A DNA stretch of 64,000 bases from Acidimicrobiales bacterium (GTDB taxonomy: Bacteria > Actinomycetota > Acidimicrobiia > Acidimicrobiales > JADJXE01): positions 2,989,001-3,053,000 of the forward strand of contig JADJXE010000001.1 of assembly GCA_016716005.1 (NCBI GenBank), in the 5' to 3' direction. The notes beneath the pieces were generated by a model that had not been told where the DNA came from, did not search any database, and saw only the letters and a program-made list of their open reading frames with translations. Of this stretch, positions 39,001 to 47,934 are shown one piece after another (position 1 is the stretch's first letter; every line of letters begins with the position of its first letter). Made by a program: the position numbers and the translations under genes.

Positions 39001-42000
39001 CTACCTCGCCACGAAGTACTTGGCTCGGGGGTGGTGGCAGATGAGCGCCGCCGTGGTCTGCTCCGGGTGGAACTGCCACGCCGTCTCCTCGCTCACGGAG
39101 ACCCCGATGCGCTCGGCGCCGAGCAGCTCGGCCGCCTTGGCGTTGTCCTCCAGGTCGGGGCACGCCGGATACCCCCACGAGTAGCGCCCACCCCGGTACT
39201 GCTGGCGGAACAGCCCCGAGAGCGACGGGCCGTCCTCGTCGGCGAAGCCCCACTCCTCGCGGATGCGCCGGTGCCAGAGCTCGGCCAGCGCCTCGGCCAT
39301 CTCGACCCCGAGCCCGTGGAGGAGCAGGTAGTCGTGGTAGCGGTCCTCGGCGAACAGCCGCGCGGTGGCCTCCGACACGGCCTCGCCCATGGTCACCACG
39401 TGGAACGCGGCGTAGTCGAGCTGGCCCGAGGCGGCCGGCCGGAAGAAGTCGGCGATGCACAGCCACGGCGACTGGGCCTGGCGCGGGAAGGAGAACCGCA
39501 GCCACTCGGCCGTGCGGGTCTCGTCCTTCCAGATGACGAGATCGTCGCCGTCGCCGTTGGCGGGGAACCAGCCGTAGGCCACGGCCGGCACCAGCACGCC
39601 CGACGCCTTCGCCGCGGCCAGCTGCTCGCGCAGCACGGGCCGGACCCGTGCCTTGAACTCCTCGTCGGGCTCGCCGCCCTCGGGCCGGTACTGCCACTGG
39701 TTGCGGAACAGGGCTGTCTCGTTGATGTAGCCGGCGATCTCGTCGAGCCCGATCCCCTTCACGATCCGCGCGCCCAGGAAGGGCGGCACGAAGACGGGGT
39801 TGTCGGCGTCGACCTCGGGGGAGCGGCGGGGGACGACGGGGGCCGGCGCGCCGGCCCGGGCGGCGTCGCGCTCGGGCAGCACCCGCCCGGTGGGCACCCG
39901 CCCGAACTCGGGGTCGTCCACGCCCGAGCGCGTGATCTCCATCAGCCGGTCCATGACCCGGAGGCCCTCGAAGGCGTCGCGCCCGTAGAACACCCGCCCG
40001 TCGTAGACCTCGCGCAGGTCGCGCTCGACGTACGAGCGGGTGAGGGCGGCCCCGCCGAGCAGCACCGGGATGGAGGCGAGGCCCCGCTCGTTCAGCTCCT
40101 CGAGGTTGTCGCGCATGATCAGCGTCGACTTCACCAGCAGGCCGCTCATGCCGATGGCGTCGGCCCCCACGGCGACGGCACGGTCGACCATGTCGGCGAT
40201 CCCGACCTTGATCCCCAGGTTGTGCACCTCGTAGCCGTTGTTCGTGAGGATGATGTCGACGAGGTTCTTGCCGATGTCGTGCACGTCGCCCTTCACGGTG
40301 GCCAGCACGATCCGGCCCTTGGTCGAGTCGCCCCCCACCCGATCCATGTGCGGCTCGAGGTGGGCCACCGCCGACTTCATCGTCTCGGCCGACTGGAGCA
40401 CGAAGGGGAGCTGCATGTCGCCCGAGGCGAACAGCTCCCCGACCACCTTCATGCCGTCGAGCAGCACGTCGTTCACGATGTGCAGCGCTGGCGTGCCCGC
40501 GGCCAGCGCCAGGTCGAGGTCGGCCTCGAGCCCGTCGCGGTCGCCGTCGATGATGCGGTGCTTGAGCCGCTCCTCGACCGGCCACCCGCTGCGGTCCTCC
40601 CGCTCGACGGCGGTCGCCTGCACGCCCTCGAACACGCCCAGCAGCTCGGTGAGCGGGTCGTAGCCGTCGGCGGGCCGGCGGCGGTCGTAGACGAGGTCGA
40701 GGCAGACGTCGCGCTGGCGGTCGTCGATGCGGTTCAGGGGCATGATGCGCCCGGCGTGGACGATCGCCGCGTCGAGGCCCGCAGTCACGCACTCGTGGAG
40801 GAACACCGAGTTCAGGACGTGGCGCGCCGCCGGCTTCAGCCCGAACGACACGTTGGACACCCCGAGCACCGTGAAGACCCCCGGCAGCTCGGCCTTGATG
40901 CGCCGGATGGCCTCGATGGTGGCCATGGCATCGCCGCGGAGGTCGTCGTCGCCGGTCGACAGGGGGAACGTCAGGGCGTCGAAGATCAGGTCGGTCGGCG
41001 GCACCCCGTAGCGCTCGGTGGCGAGCGCGTGGATCCGCCGGGCCACCCGCATCTTCCACTCGACGTCGCGGGCCTGGCCCTCCTCGTCGATCAGCAGGCA
41101 GATCACCGCCGCGCCGTACTCGCGGGCCAGGCTCATCACCCGGTCGAAGCGGGTGCCCGGGCCGTCGCCCTCCTCGAGGTTCGCCGAGTTCAGGATGGCC
41201 TTGCCCCCCACCCACCGCAGGCCGGCTTCCATGACCTGCGGCTCGGTGGAGTCGAGCACCAGCGGCGCCGCGGCCTGGGTCGCGAACCTCGACGCCAGCT
41301 CGTCCATGTCGGCGGTGCCGTCGCGGCCGACGTAGTCGACGCAGACGTCGAGCACGTGGGCGCCCTCGCGGATCTGCTCCGACGCCATCCGGGTGCAGCT
41401 GTCCCAGTCGCCCTCGAGCATGGCCTCCCGGAACGCCTTCGACCCGTTGGCGTTCGTCCGCTCGCCGACGATGAGGAACGAGCTCTCCTGGTGGATCGGC
41501 ACCGGCGAGTAGATCGACGCCACCGACGGCTCGACCACGGGCGTCCGCTCCCGGGGGGCCAGGCCGGTGACGCGGTCGACGACCTTGCGGAGGTGCTCGG
41601 GCGAGGTGCCGCAGCAGCCGCCGACCACCTGCACGCCCAGCTCGCTCACGAACCGGGCGTGGAAGTCGGCGAGCTCGTCGGGGGTGAGATCGTAGTGGGT
41701 GTGCCCGTCGACCACCGAGGGGAGCCCGGCGTTGGGGAGGACCGCGATCGGCAGGGGCGAGTGCTGCGACAGGTGGCGCAGGTGCTCCTGCATCTCGCGG
41801 GGCCCGGTGGCGCAGTTGAGGCCGATCACGTCGGGCTGCAGGGCCGACAGCGCCGTGAGCGCCGCGCCGATCTCGGTGCCGACCAGCATCCGGCCCGTGG
41901 TCTCCATGGTCACCTGGACCTGCAGCGGCACCGGCCGCCCGACGGCGCCCATGGCCCGGCGGCACGCCACCATCGCCGCCTTCGCCTGCAACAGGTCGTA

Positions 42001-42480
42001 GACGGTCTCGACGAGGAGCAGGTCGACGCCCCCCTCGAGCAGGGCCCGGGCCTGGACCTCGTAGGCGTCGCGCAGGTCGGCGAAGCGGACCTGGCCCAGC
42101 GACGGCAGCTTGGTGCCGGGGCCGAGGGCGCCGGCCACGAAGCGGGGGTGGCCGGGGGTGGAGAAGTCGTCGGCGACGCGGCGGGCGATGCGGGCGGCGG
42201 CCAGGTTGAGGTCGTGCGCCCGGTCGGCGACGCCGTACTCGGCGAGGACCGGCGCGAACGCGCCGAACGTGTCGGTCTCGACCACGTCGACCCCGACCGC
42301 CAGGAACGACGCGTGGAGCTCGGCGATGGCGTCGGGCCGGGTGGCGACGAGGATCTCGTTGCACCCTTCGAGGGACGCGCCGCCGAAGTCGTCGGGTCCG
42401 AGGTCGAGCAGCTGCAGGTTGGTCCCGGTGGCGCCGTCGAAGACGACGACCCGATCACGGACCGCGTCCAGGTAGGCCAT
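39001..42480 (-). CDS. metH: Cobalamin-dependent methionine synthase
   Basis: A 1,159-residue multidomain enzyme that moves a methyl group from methyltetrahydrofolate via cobalamin to homocysteine. In order: the homocysteine-binding domain with zinc cysteines in GLNCATGP and GGCCGTSPEH (about 1-320), the pterin-binding domain from SSFLIVGERTNANGSK (about 335-620), the B12 cap and binding domains with the lower-ligand His in DVHDIGKN, and the AdoMet-dependent activation domain ending in RGGRYSWGYPACPD. Length is close to that of other MetH proteins. It starts at ATG 42480, six nt after a TAGCCT element. No cobalamin riboswitch fits in the 81-bp gap. It is divergent from a cobalamin adenosyltransferase. 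Confidence 0.95.
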   Translation of the reverse strand: MAYLDAVRDRVVVFDGATGTNLQLLDLGPDDFGGASLEGCNEILVATRPDAIAELHASFLAVGVDVVETDTFGAFAPVLAEYGVADRAHDLNLAAARIARRVADDFSTPGHPRFVAGALGPGTKLPSLGQVRFADLRDAYEVQARALLEGGVDLLLVETVYDLLQAKAAMVACRRAMGAVGRPVPLQVQVTMETTGRMLVGTEIGAALTALSALQPDVIGLNCATGPREMQEHLRHLSQHSPLPIAVLPNAGLPSVVDGHTHYDLTPDELADFHARFVSELGVQVVGGCCGTSPEHLRKVVDRVTGLAPRERTPVVEPSVASIYSPVPIHQESSFLIVGERTNANGSKAFREAMLEGDWDSCTRMASEQIREGAHVLDVCVDYVGRDGTADMDELASRFATQAAAPLVLDSTEPQVMEAGLRWVGGKAILNSANLEEGDGPGTRFDRVMSLAREYGAAVICLLIDEEGQARDVEWKMRVARRIHALATERYGVPPTDLIFDALTFPLSTGDDDLRGDAMATIEAIRRIKAELPGVFTVLGVSNVSFGLKPAARHVLNSVFLHECVTAGLDAAIVHAGRIMPLNRIDDRQRDVCLDLVYDRRRPADGYDPLTELLGVFEGVQATAVEREDRSGWPVEERLKHRIIDGDRDGLEADLDLALAAGTPALHIVNDVLLDGMKVVGELFASGDMQLPFVLQSAETMKSAVAHLEPHMDRVGGDSTKGRIVLATVKGDVHDIGKNLVDIILTNNGYEVHNLGIKVGIADMVDRAVAVGADAIGMSGLLVKSTLIMRDNLEELNERGLASIPVLLGGAALTRSYVERDLREVYDGRVFYGRDAFEGLRVMDRLMEITRSGVDDPEFGRVPTGRVLPERDAARAGAPAPVVPRRSPEVDADNPVFVPPFLGARIVKGIGLDEIAGYINETALFRNQWQYRPEGGEPDEEFKARVRPVLREQLAAAKASGVLVPAVAYGWFPANGDGDDLVIWKDETRTAEWLRFSFPRQAQSPWLCIADFFRPAASGQLDYAAFHVVTMGEAVSEATARLFAEDRYHDYLLLHGLGVEMAEALAELWHRRIREEWGFADEDGPSLSGLFRQQYRGGRYSWGYPACPDLEDNAKAAELLGAERIGVSVSEETAWQFHPEQTTAALICHHPRAKYFVAR

Positions 42481-42486
42481 CTGCCC

Positions 42487-42492
42487 AGGCTA
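42487..42492 (-). promoter_or_regulatory. TAGCCT -10 element of metH, probably leaderless
   Basis: On the minus strand TAGCCT lies 6 nt before the metH ATG at 42480. Confidence 0.6.
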
Positions 42493-42546
42493 CCGGTGGG
42501 GTCGGCGTCGGCTCGACGCCGGGAGGGGCCGCGTGCGGGCCGCCGG

Positions 42547-42552
42547 TAGGCT
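42547..42552 (+). promoter_or_regulatory. TAGGCT -10 element of the adenosyltransferase gene, probably leaderless
   Basis: TAGGCT lies 9 nt before the ATG at 42562, with no Shine-Dalgarno. It is divergent from the metH element in the same 81-bp gap. Confidence 0.6.
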
Positions 42553-42561
42553 CGGCGGGCG

Positions 42562-43098
42562 ATGAGGATCTATACGCGCAAGGGCGACGACGGCACGACC
42601 GGGCTGCTCTTCGGCGGCCGGGTCCGCAAGGACTCCGAGCTGCCCACCGCCTACGGCGCGGTCGACGAGGCCCAGGCCGCGCTGGGCGTCGCCCGGGCCG
42701 AAGCGGGCAGGGGCACCGAGCTCGACGCGCTCCTCGTGGCGCTCGAGCGCGACCTGTGGGTGCTGATGGCCGAGCTGGCCACGCTGCCGGAGCACCGGGC
42801 CAAGCTCACCCCGGGGCAGAGCCTCGTCACCGAGGCCATGGTCGCCGCCCTCGAGGCGCGCATCGACGAGCTGACCGCCCGGTTCGACCAACCCACCGAG
42901 TTCGTCGTCCCCGGCGAGACGCGCGTCGCCGCGCTGCTCGACGTGGCCCGCACCGTCACCCGCCGCGCCGAGCGCCACGCCCTGGCCGCCGCCCCGCCCG
43001 ACTCCCACGTCGTGCCCTACCTCAACCGGCTCTCCGACCTGCTGTGGACGATGGCCCGCTGGCAGGAAGGCGGGTCGCTCACCGCCCGGCAGACCTGA
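42562..43098 (+). CDS. Cob(I)alamin adenosyltransferase, PduO type
   Basis: A 178-residue enzyme that transfers the adenosyl group of ATP to cob(I)alamin to make coenzyme B12. The N-terminal ATP-binding signature IYTRKGDDGTTGLLFGGRVRK is clear. The central AYGAVDEAQAALGVAR and the C-terminal RTVTRRAERHALAA and YLNRLSDLLWTMAR complete the five-helix bundle pattern. Its place beside metH groups two cobalamin enzymes, although MetH itself uses methylcobalamin. A leucyl aminopeptidase gene follows after 14 bp. Confidence 0.92.
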   Translation: MRIYTRKGDDGTTGLLFGGRVRKDSELPTAYGAVDEAQAALGVARAEAGRGTELDALLVALERDLWVLMAELATLPEHRAKLTPGQSLVTEAMVAALEARIDELTARFDQPTEFVVPGETRVAALLDVARTVTRRAERHALAAAPPDSHVVPYLNRLSDLLWTMARWQEGGSLTARQT

Positions 43099-43112
43099 TC
43101 CCGGAGGATCCC

Positions 43113-44585
43113 GTGCCCATCACCTTCGACGTCTCGTCCTCGATGCCCGAGGACGCCGACGCCTTCGCCGTGCCCGTCTGCTCCGACCGGTTGAACGACT
43201 TCGGCCGCGAGCTCGACTGGACGTTCCTCGCCCGGCAGGGGTTCGAGGGCAAGGTGGGCGAGACCCAGTGGATCGCGGCCCACGACGGCGGACCGACGAT
43301 GCTCGTGGTGGGCGCCGGCCCGAAGGCCAAGGTCGACGCCGCCGTGCTGCGCGACGTGGCCGCGGCCACCGCCCGGGCCGCCCGCCGGCTCTCGTGGCTC
43401 GGCGGCGCCCTGCTCGACGTGGCCCCCAGCCGCATGGACAAGGCGGGCGCCGCGCAGGCGGTCGCCGAGGGGTTCGCGCTGGCCGCGTACTCCTACGACC
43501 GGTTCAAGACCGACCCGGAGCCCAGCCACCTCGAGCGGTTCACCCTGGTGGCCGGCGGCCCCCGCCGGGCCCGGGCGGGCCTCGACCGGGGCGCCCGCAT
43601 CGCCGAGGCGGTGGCCCTGGCCCGCGACCTGGTCAACGCCCCCGCTGGTGCGCTCACCCCCCGCGACCTGGCCCAGGTGGCCATCGAGGTGGCCGAGCGC
43701 GAGGGGCTCGGGGTCAGCGTCCTCGACGAGGTCGACATCGAGTCCGCCGGCCTCGGTGGCCTCCTCGGCGTGAACCAGGGGTCGGACGAGCCGCCCCGGT
43801 TCATCGAGCTCACGTACGCCCCGGCCGATCCCGTCGGCTCGGTGGCCCTCGTCGGCAAGGGCATCACCTTCGACTCCGGGGGCCTGTCGCTGAAGACGGC
43901 CGACGGCATGATGACGATGAAGACCGACATGTCGGGGGCGGCCGCGGTGGTCGCGACCCTGTCGGTGCTGTCGGCGCTGGGCGTCGCGGTCGAGGTCTCG
44001 GCGTACGTGCCGGCCACCGAGAACATGCCCGGGGGCCGTGCCATCAAGCCGGGCGACGTGCTGCGCATCCGCAACGGCACGACCGTCGAGGTGCTCAACA
44101 CCGACGCCGAGGGCCGGCTGGTGCTGGCCGACGCCCTCTCCCTCGCCGTGGAGGCCAAGCCCCACGCCATCGTCGACCTGGCCACCCTCACCGGCGCCTG
44201 CGTCGTGGCCCTCGGCAAGCAGGTTGCCGGGGTGATGGGCAACCACGACGGGTGGATCGCCCAGGTCGAGGCGGCCGCCGCCCGGGCCGACGAGCCCGTG
44301 TGGCGCCTGCCCCTGCCGGCCGAGTACCGCAGCCAGCTCGACAGCGAGGTGGCCGACCTGAAGAACATCGGCGCCCCCGGCCAGGCCGGCGCCCTCACCG
44401 CCGGGCTGTTCCTCCAGGCCTTCGTCGGCGACGTGCCCTGGGTCCACCTCGACATCGCCGGCCCGGCCCGGGCCGAGGCCGACGACGGCTGGATCAGCCG
44501 GGGCGGCACCGGCTTCGGGGTGCGGACGCTCGTCGAGCTGCTGTGCTCGTTCGAGCGCCCGCAGCCCGCCAAGGTCGCCGGGTAG
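43113..44585 (+). CDS. pepA: Leucyl aminopeptidase, M17 family
   Basis: A 490-residue cytosolic di-metal aminopeptidase that trims N-terminal residues from peptides. The N-terminal macro-like domain is about 1-165. The catalytic domain carries GKGITFDSGGLSLK (Lys and Asp ligands), MKTDMSGAAAV, the bicarbonate-site Arg in NTDAEGRLVLADAL, and VDLATLTGACVVALG. The GTG at 43113 is chosen because GGAGG (43103-43107) sits six nt before it and little room is left after the adenosyltransferase stop. A second, divergent M17 protein lies at 46378. Confidence 0.92.
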   Translation: MPITFDVSSSMPEDADAFAVPVCSDRLNDFGRELDWTFLARQGFEGKVGETQWIAAHDGGPTMLVVGAGPKAKVDAAVLRDVAAATARAARRLSWLGGALLDVAPSRMDKAGAAQAVAEGFALAAYSYDRFKTDPEPSHLERFTLVAGGPRRARAGLDRGARIAEAVALARDLVNAPAGALTPRDLAQVAIEVAEREGLGVSVLDEVDIESAGLGGLLGVNQGSDEPPRFIELTYAPADPVGSVALVGKGITFDSGGLSLKTADGMMTMKTDMSGAAAVVATLSVLSALGVAVEVSAYVPATENMPGGRAIKPGDVLRIRNGTTVEVLNTDAEGRLVLADALSLAVEAKPHAIVDLATLTGACVVALGKQVAGVMGNHDGWIAQVEAAAARADEPVWRLPLPAEYRSQLDSEVADLKNIGAPGQAGALTAGLFLQAFVGDVPWVHLDIAGPARAEADDGWISRGGTGFGVRTLVELLCSFERPQPAKVAG

Positions 44586-44589
44586 CGCC

Positions 44590-44620
44590 GGCGGGCCTCG
44601 GGGCGCGGCCCGGGCCCGCC
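44590..44620 (+). terminator. Possible terminator hairpin after pepA
   Basis: GGCGGGC (44590-44596) and GCCCGCC (44614-44620) can form a 7-bp GC stem with a 17-nt loop, starting 5 bp after the stop codon. No T-run follows. Confidence 0.35.
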
Positions 44621-44673
44621 GTGCAGGGGTGATCTTGGCTATCTTTCCGATCGGGCGGGACAGCGACGCCTCT

Positions 44674-44693
44674 GTCGAGACCAGCATCTCGAC
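44674..44693. promoter_or_regulatory. Perfect inverted repeat upstream of the carrier-peptidase operon
   Basis: GTCGAGA, a 6-nt spacer, then TCTCGAC make a 20-bp palindrome 32 bp before the ATG at 44726. A possible -10 box TATCTT lies at 44640-44645. The palindrome would then be in the transcribed leader, where it could be a repressor operator or a leader hairpin. No regulator gene is adjacent. Confidence 0.45.
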
Positions 44694-44725
44694 CGAGCGA
44701 CGACGGCGGAGCAGAAGGGGGCCAG

Positions 44726-46345
44726 ATGACCGGGTCCGAGCCGGATGCGCTCGTTCACGTCAGCGCCGAGGACGTGGTCGAGGACGCGATCATCGAGGGG
44801 TTCCACGCCGAGAGGCCCTCCGACCGCGCGGAGCCCGAGCCGTCCAAGCGCCGGTTCCCGTCGCCGCTGACCATCCTGACGCTCATCCTCGTGCTGGTGT
44901 GGATCGGCGCGTTCTTCATCCCGTCGGGCCAGTACCGACTCGATGACGCGGGCTCGCCGATCGCCGGCAGCTACGAGCGGGTGGACTCGCCGCTGAACTT
45001 CGGCGAGCGGGTCCAGGACCTGCTCTACGCGCCGATCAACGGGCTCTATGGCATCCAGGACCCCGAGACCGGTTTCGTCAGCCCGTTCGGCACGGGCAGC
45101 CTGTTCGGCCTGGCCCAGGTGTTCCTGTTCATCCTGGCCATCGGCGGGTTCATGACGGTGGTGTTCCGCACCGGCGCGCTCGACATCGGCATCGCGCACC
45201 TGGCGAAACGGTTCAGCGCACGCGGGCCGGTGCTCATCGTCGCGATGTGCATCCTGTTCGGTCTCCTGGGCTCGGTGATGTCGTGGAGCGACGAGACGCT
45301 CGGGCTCTACGCGCTGATGATCCCGTTGTTCCTGGCGCTCCGGTACGACCGGATGACGACGGTGGCGGTGGTGACCGTCGCGCCCTTCGTCGGCATCATC
45401 GGGTCCACCGTGAACCCGTTCCGCATCGGCATCGGGTCCGAGGCGGCAGGGGTGTCGATCGGTGACGGCATCGCCCTGCGGATCGTGCTGTTCGTGCTCT
45501 GCATGGCCGCGATGATCTGGTACACGCTGCGCTACGCCAAGCGGGTCAAGCAGGATCCATCGGCGTCGCTGGTCGCGCCGGGGTCTGGGGACGCCGGGTT
45601 CGTCGAGGACAACGAGGACCTGGAGCTCGAACCCCTGAGCGGTCGCCACAAGGCGGTGATCGGACTGGTCGCGTTCACCTTCGCGCTGCTCACCTTCTCG
45701 ATCATCCCGTGGGGCGCGATCCTGAACAACACGCTCGTCGACCCCGCGACCCACGAGACGATCACCAAGGCGTTCCCGTGGGAGCTCGGCTGGTGGCTGC
45801 CCGAGCTGACCGCGATGTTCTGTGTCATGGCGGTGGTGATCGGGGTGGTCGGCCGCCTCGGCGAGGCCGAGACCGCCGGCGCGTTCATCAAGGGTGTCGT
45901 CGACTTCACCGGACCGGCGATCCTGGTCACCGTCGCCCGAGGGATCTCGGTCGTGCTCACGAACACCAAGACCATCGACACCGTGCTGAACGCCATGGAG
46001 GGGTTCGTGGGCGGGCAGTCGAACGTCGTGTTCGTCGCGTTGTTGTCGGTGGCCTCCGTCCCGCTCGCCTTCCTCATCGGCGCCGGTGCGGCCGGAAACG
46101 CGCTGGTCATGCCCATCCTCGCCCCGCTCGGGGACTTCGCCGGCGTCGACCGGGCGCTGGTCGTCACCACCTACAACGCCATCGGTGGATGGCTCAACCT
46201 GATCCTGCCCCTCAACGCCATCCTCGTGGCCGGGCTGGCGCTCGGGAAGGTCGGCTTCGACGCCTACGTGAAGTTCATCCTTCCGCTGATGGGCATCCTG
46301 CTCGTCATCATCCTCGCCGTGCTCATGGTCGGCGTGGCCGTCTGA
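44726..46345 (+). CDS. YfcC/DcuC-type carrier (C4-dicarboxylate or basic amino-acid transporter family)
   Basis: A 539-residue inner-membrane carrier with about 12 hydrophobic helices. After a ~45-residue charged N-terminus the first helix is TILTLILVLVWIGAFFIPSG. The family pattern is clear in SWSDETLGLYALMIPL, GIIGSTVNPFRIGIGSEAAG and TYNAIGGWLNLILPLNAILV, matching Pfam DcuC/YfcC. Some relatives exchange dicarboxylates, and others have been linked to basic amino acids or peptides. The substrate cannot be read here. An acidic loop (DAGFVEDNEDLELEP, about 290-305) sits mid-protein. The ATG has a purine-rich site (agaaggggg) just upstream. An M17 peptidase and a second permease follow on the same strand. 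Confidence 0.85.
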   Translation: MTGSEPDALVHVSAEDVVEDAIIEGFHAERPSDRAEPEPSKRRFPSPLTILTLILVLVWIGAFFIPSGQYRLDDAGSPIAGSYERVDSPLNFGERVQDLLYAPINGLYGIQDPETGFVSPFGTGSLFGLAQVFLFILAIGGFMTVVFRTGALDIGIAHLAKRFSARGPVLIVAMCILFGLLGSVMSWSDETLGLYALMIPLFLALRYDRMTTVAVVTVAPFVGIIGSTVNPFRIGIGSEAAGVSIGDGIALRIVLFVLCMAAMIWYTLRYAKRVKQDPSASLVAPGSGDAGFVEDNEDLELEPLSGRHKAVIGLVAFTFALLTFSIIPWGAILNNTLVDPATHETITKAFPWELGWWLPELTAMFCVMAVVIGVVGRLGEAETAGAFIKGVVDFTGPAILVTVARGISVVLTNTKTIDTVLNAMEGFVGGQSNVVFVALLSVASVPLAFLIGAGAAGNALVMPILAPLGDFAGVDRALVVTTYNAIGGWLNLILPLNAILVAGLALGKVGFDAYVKFILPLMGILLVIILAVLMVGVAV

Positions 46346-46377
46346 TCACCCACGACCCCCCGATAGGAGAGCCCGCC

Positions 46378-47877
46378 ATGTCCACCTCCGAGGTGTTCTC
46401 CCCGATCCCGTCCCTCGCTGCAGCCCCGAGGGTGACCGCGGCTGCGGCCGCGCCCGACGCCACCGTGCTCGGCGTGCCCGTCGCCACCAGCGGTGGGCTC
46501 CCGTCCGAGGCCGGGTCCGACCGGGCGACGCTCGCGCTCGCCGGCTTCGACGCGACGGTCGGCTCGGTGTTGGTCCTGCCCCCAGCGGCAGGTCAGGTCG
46601 TGGTGCTGGTCGGGATCGGCGACGCCGCCGCGCTCAGCGTCGCGGGCTGGCGCGATGCCGCTGCGGCGTTCGCGACTGCGGCGCGTGGGCAGGGTTCGTT
46701 GGCCCTGCGACTGCCCGAGGGCACCCAGGTGCCGTTGACGGACGCGACCGCTGCATCGATCGAGGGCGTGCTGTTGGCCCGGTACCGCTACGAGCCGTTG
46801 CACAACAACGATGCGCTCGGCCGAGGGACGGGCGCGACGGCGGTGGAGCAGCTGGTCGTGGTCGGCGGGGATGGCCCCGGCGTGGCGCGGGGCACGGCGA
46901 TGGCCCGTGCCACCACGTTGGCCCGGGACCTGGCCAACACGCCCCACAGCCACCTGACCGCCACCACGTTCGCCGAGCTGTGCGTCGACCTCGGCCAGCG
47001 GTTCGGCTTCGGCGTCGAGGTGTTCGACGAGGACGCGATCGCAGAGCTGCGCCTCGGTGGCCTGATGGCGGTGAACCGCGGCAGCTCCGAGCCGCCACGC
47101 ATGGTCAGGCTGTCCTACCGGCCGCAGGGTTCGGCGGCCGGTCGGCTCGGCATGGTCGGCAAGGGGATCATGTACGACTCCGGTGGCATCTCGATCAAGC
47201 CGTCGAACCGCGTGCACGCGCAGATGAAGAACGACATGACGGGCGCCGCGACGGTCATCGCGGCGTTCACCGCCCTCGCCGACCTGGGCTGCGCCAACGA
47301 GGTCACCGGCTGGCTGATGTGCAGCGACAACATGCCCTCGGGCACCGCGACCGGTCTCGGCGACGTGTACACCGCCCGCAACGGGACCACCGTCGAGGTG
47401 CTCGACACCGACGCCGAGGGCCGCCTGGTCATGGCGGACGCGCTCGTCCTGGCCGCCGAGTCCGACTGTGACGCCGTGGTCGACATCGCGACCCTCACCG
47501 GATCGGTCGTCAGGGCGCTCGGCCCGGACATGGCCGGGGTGCTCGGCACCGACCAGGGTGTCGTCGACCAGGTCAAGGCGGCAGCCGCGGCGACCGAGGA
47601 GCCGGTCTGGCAGATGCCGCTCTGGCAGCCGTACCGCCGCAAGTTCGACCGTTCCAGCGTCGCGGACCTGCCCAACATCGCGTCGGACGACACCCCCGAC
47701 GTGATCGCCTCCTCGCTGTTCCTGTCGCACTTCGTCGGTGACACGCCGTGGGCGCACATCGACATCGCGGGTCCCGCCCAGAACGAGGAAGGTCGGACGT
47801 GGCACCCCGTCGGTTGCAGCGGTTTCGGCGCACGCCTGCTCGCGCAGCTGGCACTGGACTTCGAGCCCACGCGCTGA
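46378..47877 (+). CDS. M17-family leucyl aminopeptidase, second copy
   Basis: A 499-residue cytosolic aminopeptidase. The catalytic domain shows GKGIMYDSGGISIKPS, MKNDMTGAATV, DTDAEGRLVMADAL and VDIATLTGSVVRALG, so metal ligands and the bicarbonate-site Arg are present. It differs widely from the copy at 43113 (for example IMYDSGGISIKPS versus ITFDSGGLSLKTA), so it is an old paralogue or was acquired separately. The ATG is preceded by GGAGAG. Flanked by two permeases, it probably digests imported peptides; that is inference from context. Confidence 0.9.
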   Translation: MSTSEVFSPIPSLAAAPRVTAAAAAPDATVLGVPVATSGGLPSEAGSDRATLALAGFDATVGSVLVLPPAAGQVVVLVGIGDAAALSVAGWRDAAAAFATAARGQGSLALRLPEGTQVPLTDATAASIEGVLLARYRYEPLHNNDALGRGTGATAVEQLVVVGGDGPGVARGTAMARATTLARDLANTPHSHLTATTFAELCVDLGQRFGFGVEVFDEDAIAELRLGGLMAVNRGSSEPPRMVRLSYRPQGSAAGRLGMVGKGIMYDSGGISIKPSNRVHAQMKNDMTGAATVIAAFTALADLGCANEVTGWLMCSDNMPSGTATGLGDVYTARNGTTVEVLDTDAEGRLVMADALVLAAESDCDAVVDIATLTGSVVRALGPDMAGVLGTDQGVVDQVKAAAAATEEPVWQMPLWQPYRRKFDRSSVADLPNIASDDTPDVIASSLFLSHFVGDTPWAHIDIAGPAQNEEGRTWHPVGCSGFGARLLAQLALDFEPTR

Positions 47878-47934
47878 ACCACCCGGCCCCGTTCCAGAGG
47901 GGTCACCCACACCGCCTACTGGAGGGTCGCCGAC

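Noticed and set aside
38990..39001. Palindrome GCCGCCGGCGGC between the phosphopantetheinyl transferase gene and metH as a terminator
   Set aside because: It is a perfect 12-bp palindrome with no loop, in GC-rich DNA where such runs are common, and there is no T-run.
39031..42549. Plus-strand open frame of 1,172 codons opposite metH
   Set aside because: The metH frame on the other strand is a full, well-conserved enzyme. The antisense product has no recognisable features.
42481..42561. Cobalamin riboswitch before metH or the adenosyltransferase gene
   Set aside because: The gap is only 81 bp and each gene has a -10 element 6-9 nt from its start, leaving no room for a riboswitch. No B12-box sequence was seen.
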